Source of the DNA: Bacteroidetes bacterium QH_1_64_81
GTDB taxonomy: Bacteria > Bacteroidota > Rhodothermia > Rhodothermales > Salinibacteraceae
Reading direction: 5' to 3'
DNA length: 6,875 nt
NCBI GenBank assembly: GCA_003022655.1
Contig: PXSX01000114.1
Coordinates: forward strand, 1 to 6,875
Each line of letters opens with the position of its first letter. Position 1 is the stretch's first letter. The position numbers and the translations under genes are program-made. This document shows, in pieces, positions 6,819-6,875 of this stretch. The notes beneath the pieces are model-generated. The model made no database searches. It was not told the origin of the DNA and saw only the letters and a list, made by a program, of their open reading frames with translations.

Positions 6819-6875
6819 GGAATGCGGAATTTGGGGTGCGGAATGGACAGACTCTCATTCCAAACTCCACACTCC
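6819..6875. repeat. Heptamer-based imperfect inverted repeat downstream of rpsI
   Basis: Starting nine bases after the rpsI stop codon, the sequence divides into 7-bp units resembling GAATGCG (GAATGCG at 6820, GAATTTG at 6827, GGGTGCG at 6834, GAATGGA at 6841). The right part (6856-6875) is the inverse: reversed, it reads as GAGTGTG- and GAGTTTG-like units. The 20-base arms 6819-6838 and 6856-6875 match at 15 of 20 positions; in RNA, two of the five mismatches become G-U pairs. The transcript could thus fold into a long imperfect hairpin. It may act as a terminator or 3' stabiliser, or be a mobile intergenic repeat. It is cut by the window edge, so its full extent is unknown. Confidence 0.55.

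Noticed and set aside
5890..6870. A 326-codon minus-strand open frame opposite rplM and rpsI, with a hydrophobic N-terminus
   Set aside because: It runs antisense to two intact, unmistakable ribosomal protein genes; such frames are common opposite GC-rich genes.

Overview
The window looks like a chromosomal housekeeping region from a member of Rhodothermota/Bacteroidota, most likely a halophile close to Salinibacter. This is inferred from three things: GC-rich DNA, acidic proteins (Asp/Glu-rich FabH, PlsX and DUF177 tails), and start codons with no Shine-Dalgarno sequence, as is usual in that group. No tRNA, rRNA, CRISPR array, transposase, phage gene or defence system is visible.

Left part (1-1263): about 360 bp with no convincing gene, then a minus-strand predicted lipoprotein of unknown function (364-1137).

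Central part (1264-5424, all minus strand, transcribed right to left): DUF177/YceD protein, ribosomal protein L32 (rpmF), PlsX, FabH and FabD. This is the widespread ribosome/lipid gene set. PlsX makes acyl-phosphate for phospholipid synthesis, FabD makes malonyl-ACP, and FabH condenses it with acetyl-CoA to start fatty acid synthesis. L32 and DUF177 belong to 50S subunit and 23S rRNA biogenesis. The fabD reading frame is broken: about 30 codons just after the nucleophile motif GHSLG are missing and the frame shifts, so both halves of the enzyme are recognisable but not joined.

Right part (5425-6875): a 471-bp divergent intergenic region, then plus-strand rplM (L13) and rpsI (S9), the conserved ribosomal pair. 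Both are intact.

The least ordinary features are the damaged fabD and two spacers (fabH-fabD, and downstream of rpsI) built from degenerate 7-bp units kept in register, suggesting a dispersed heptanucleotide repeat family. No new multi-gene system could be found.
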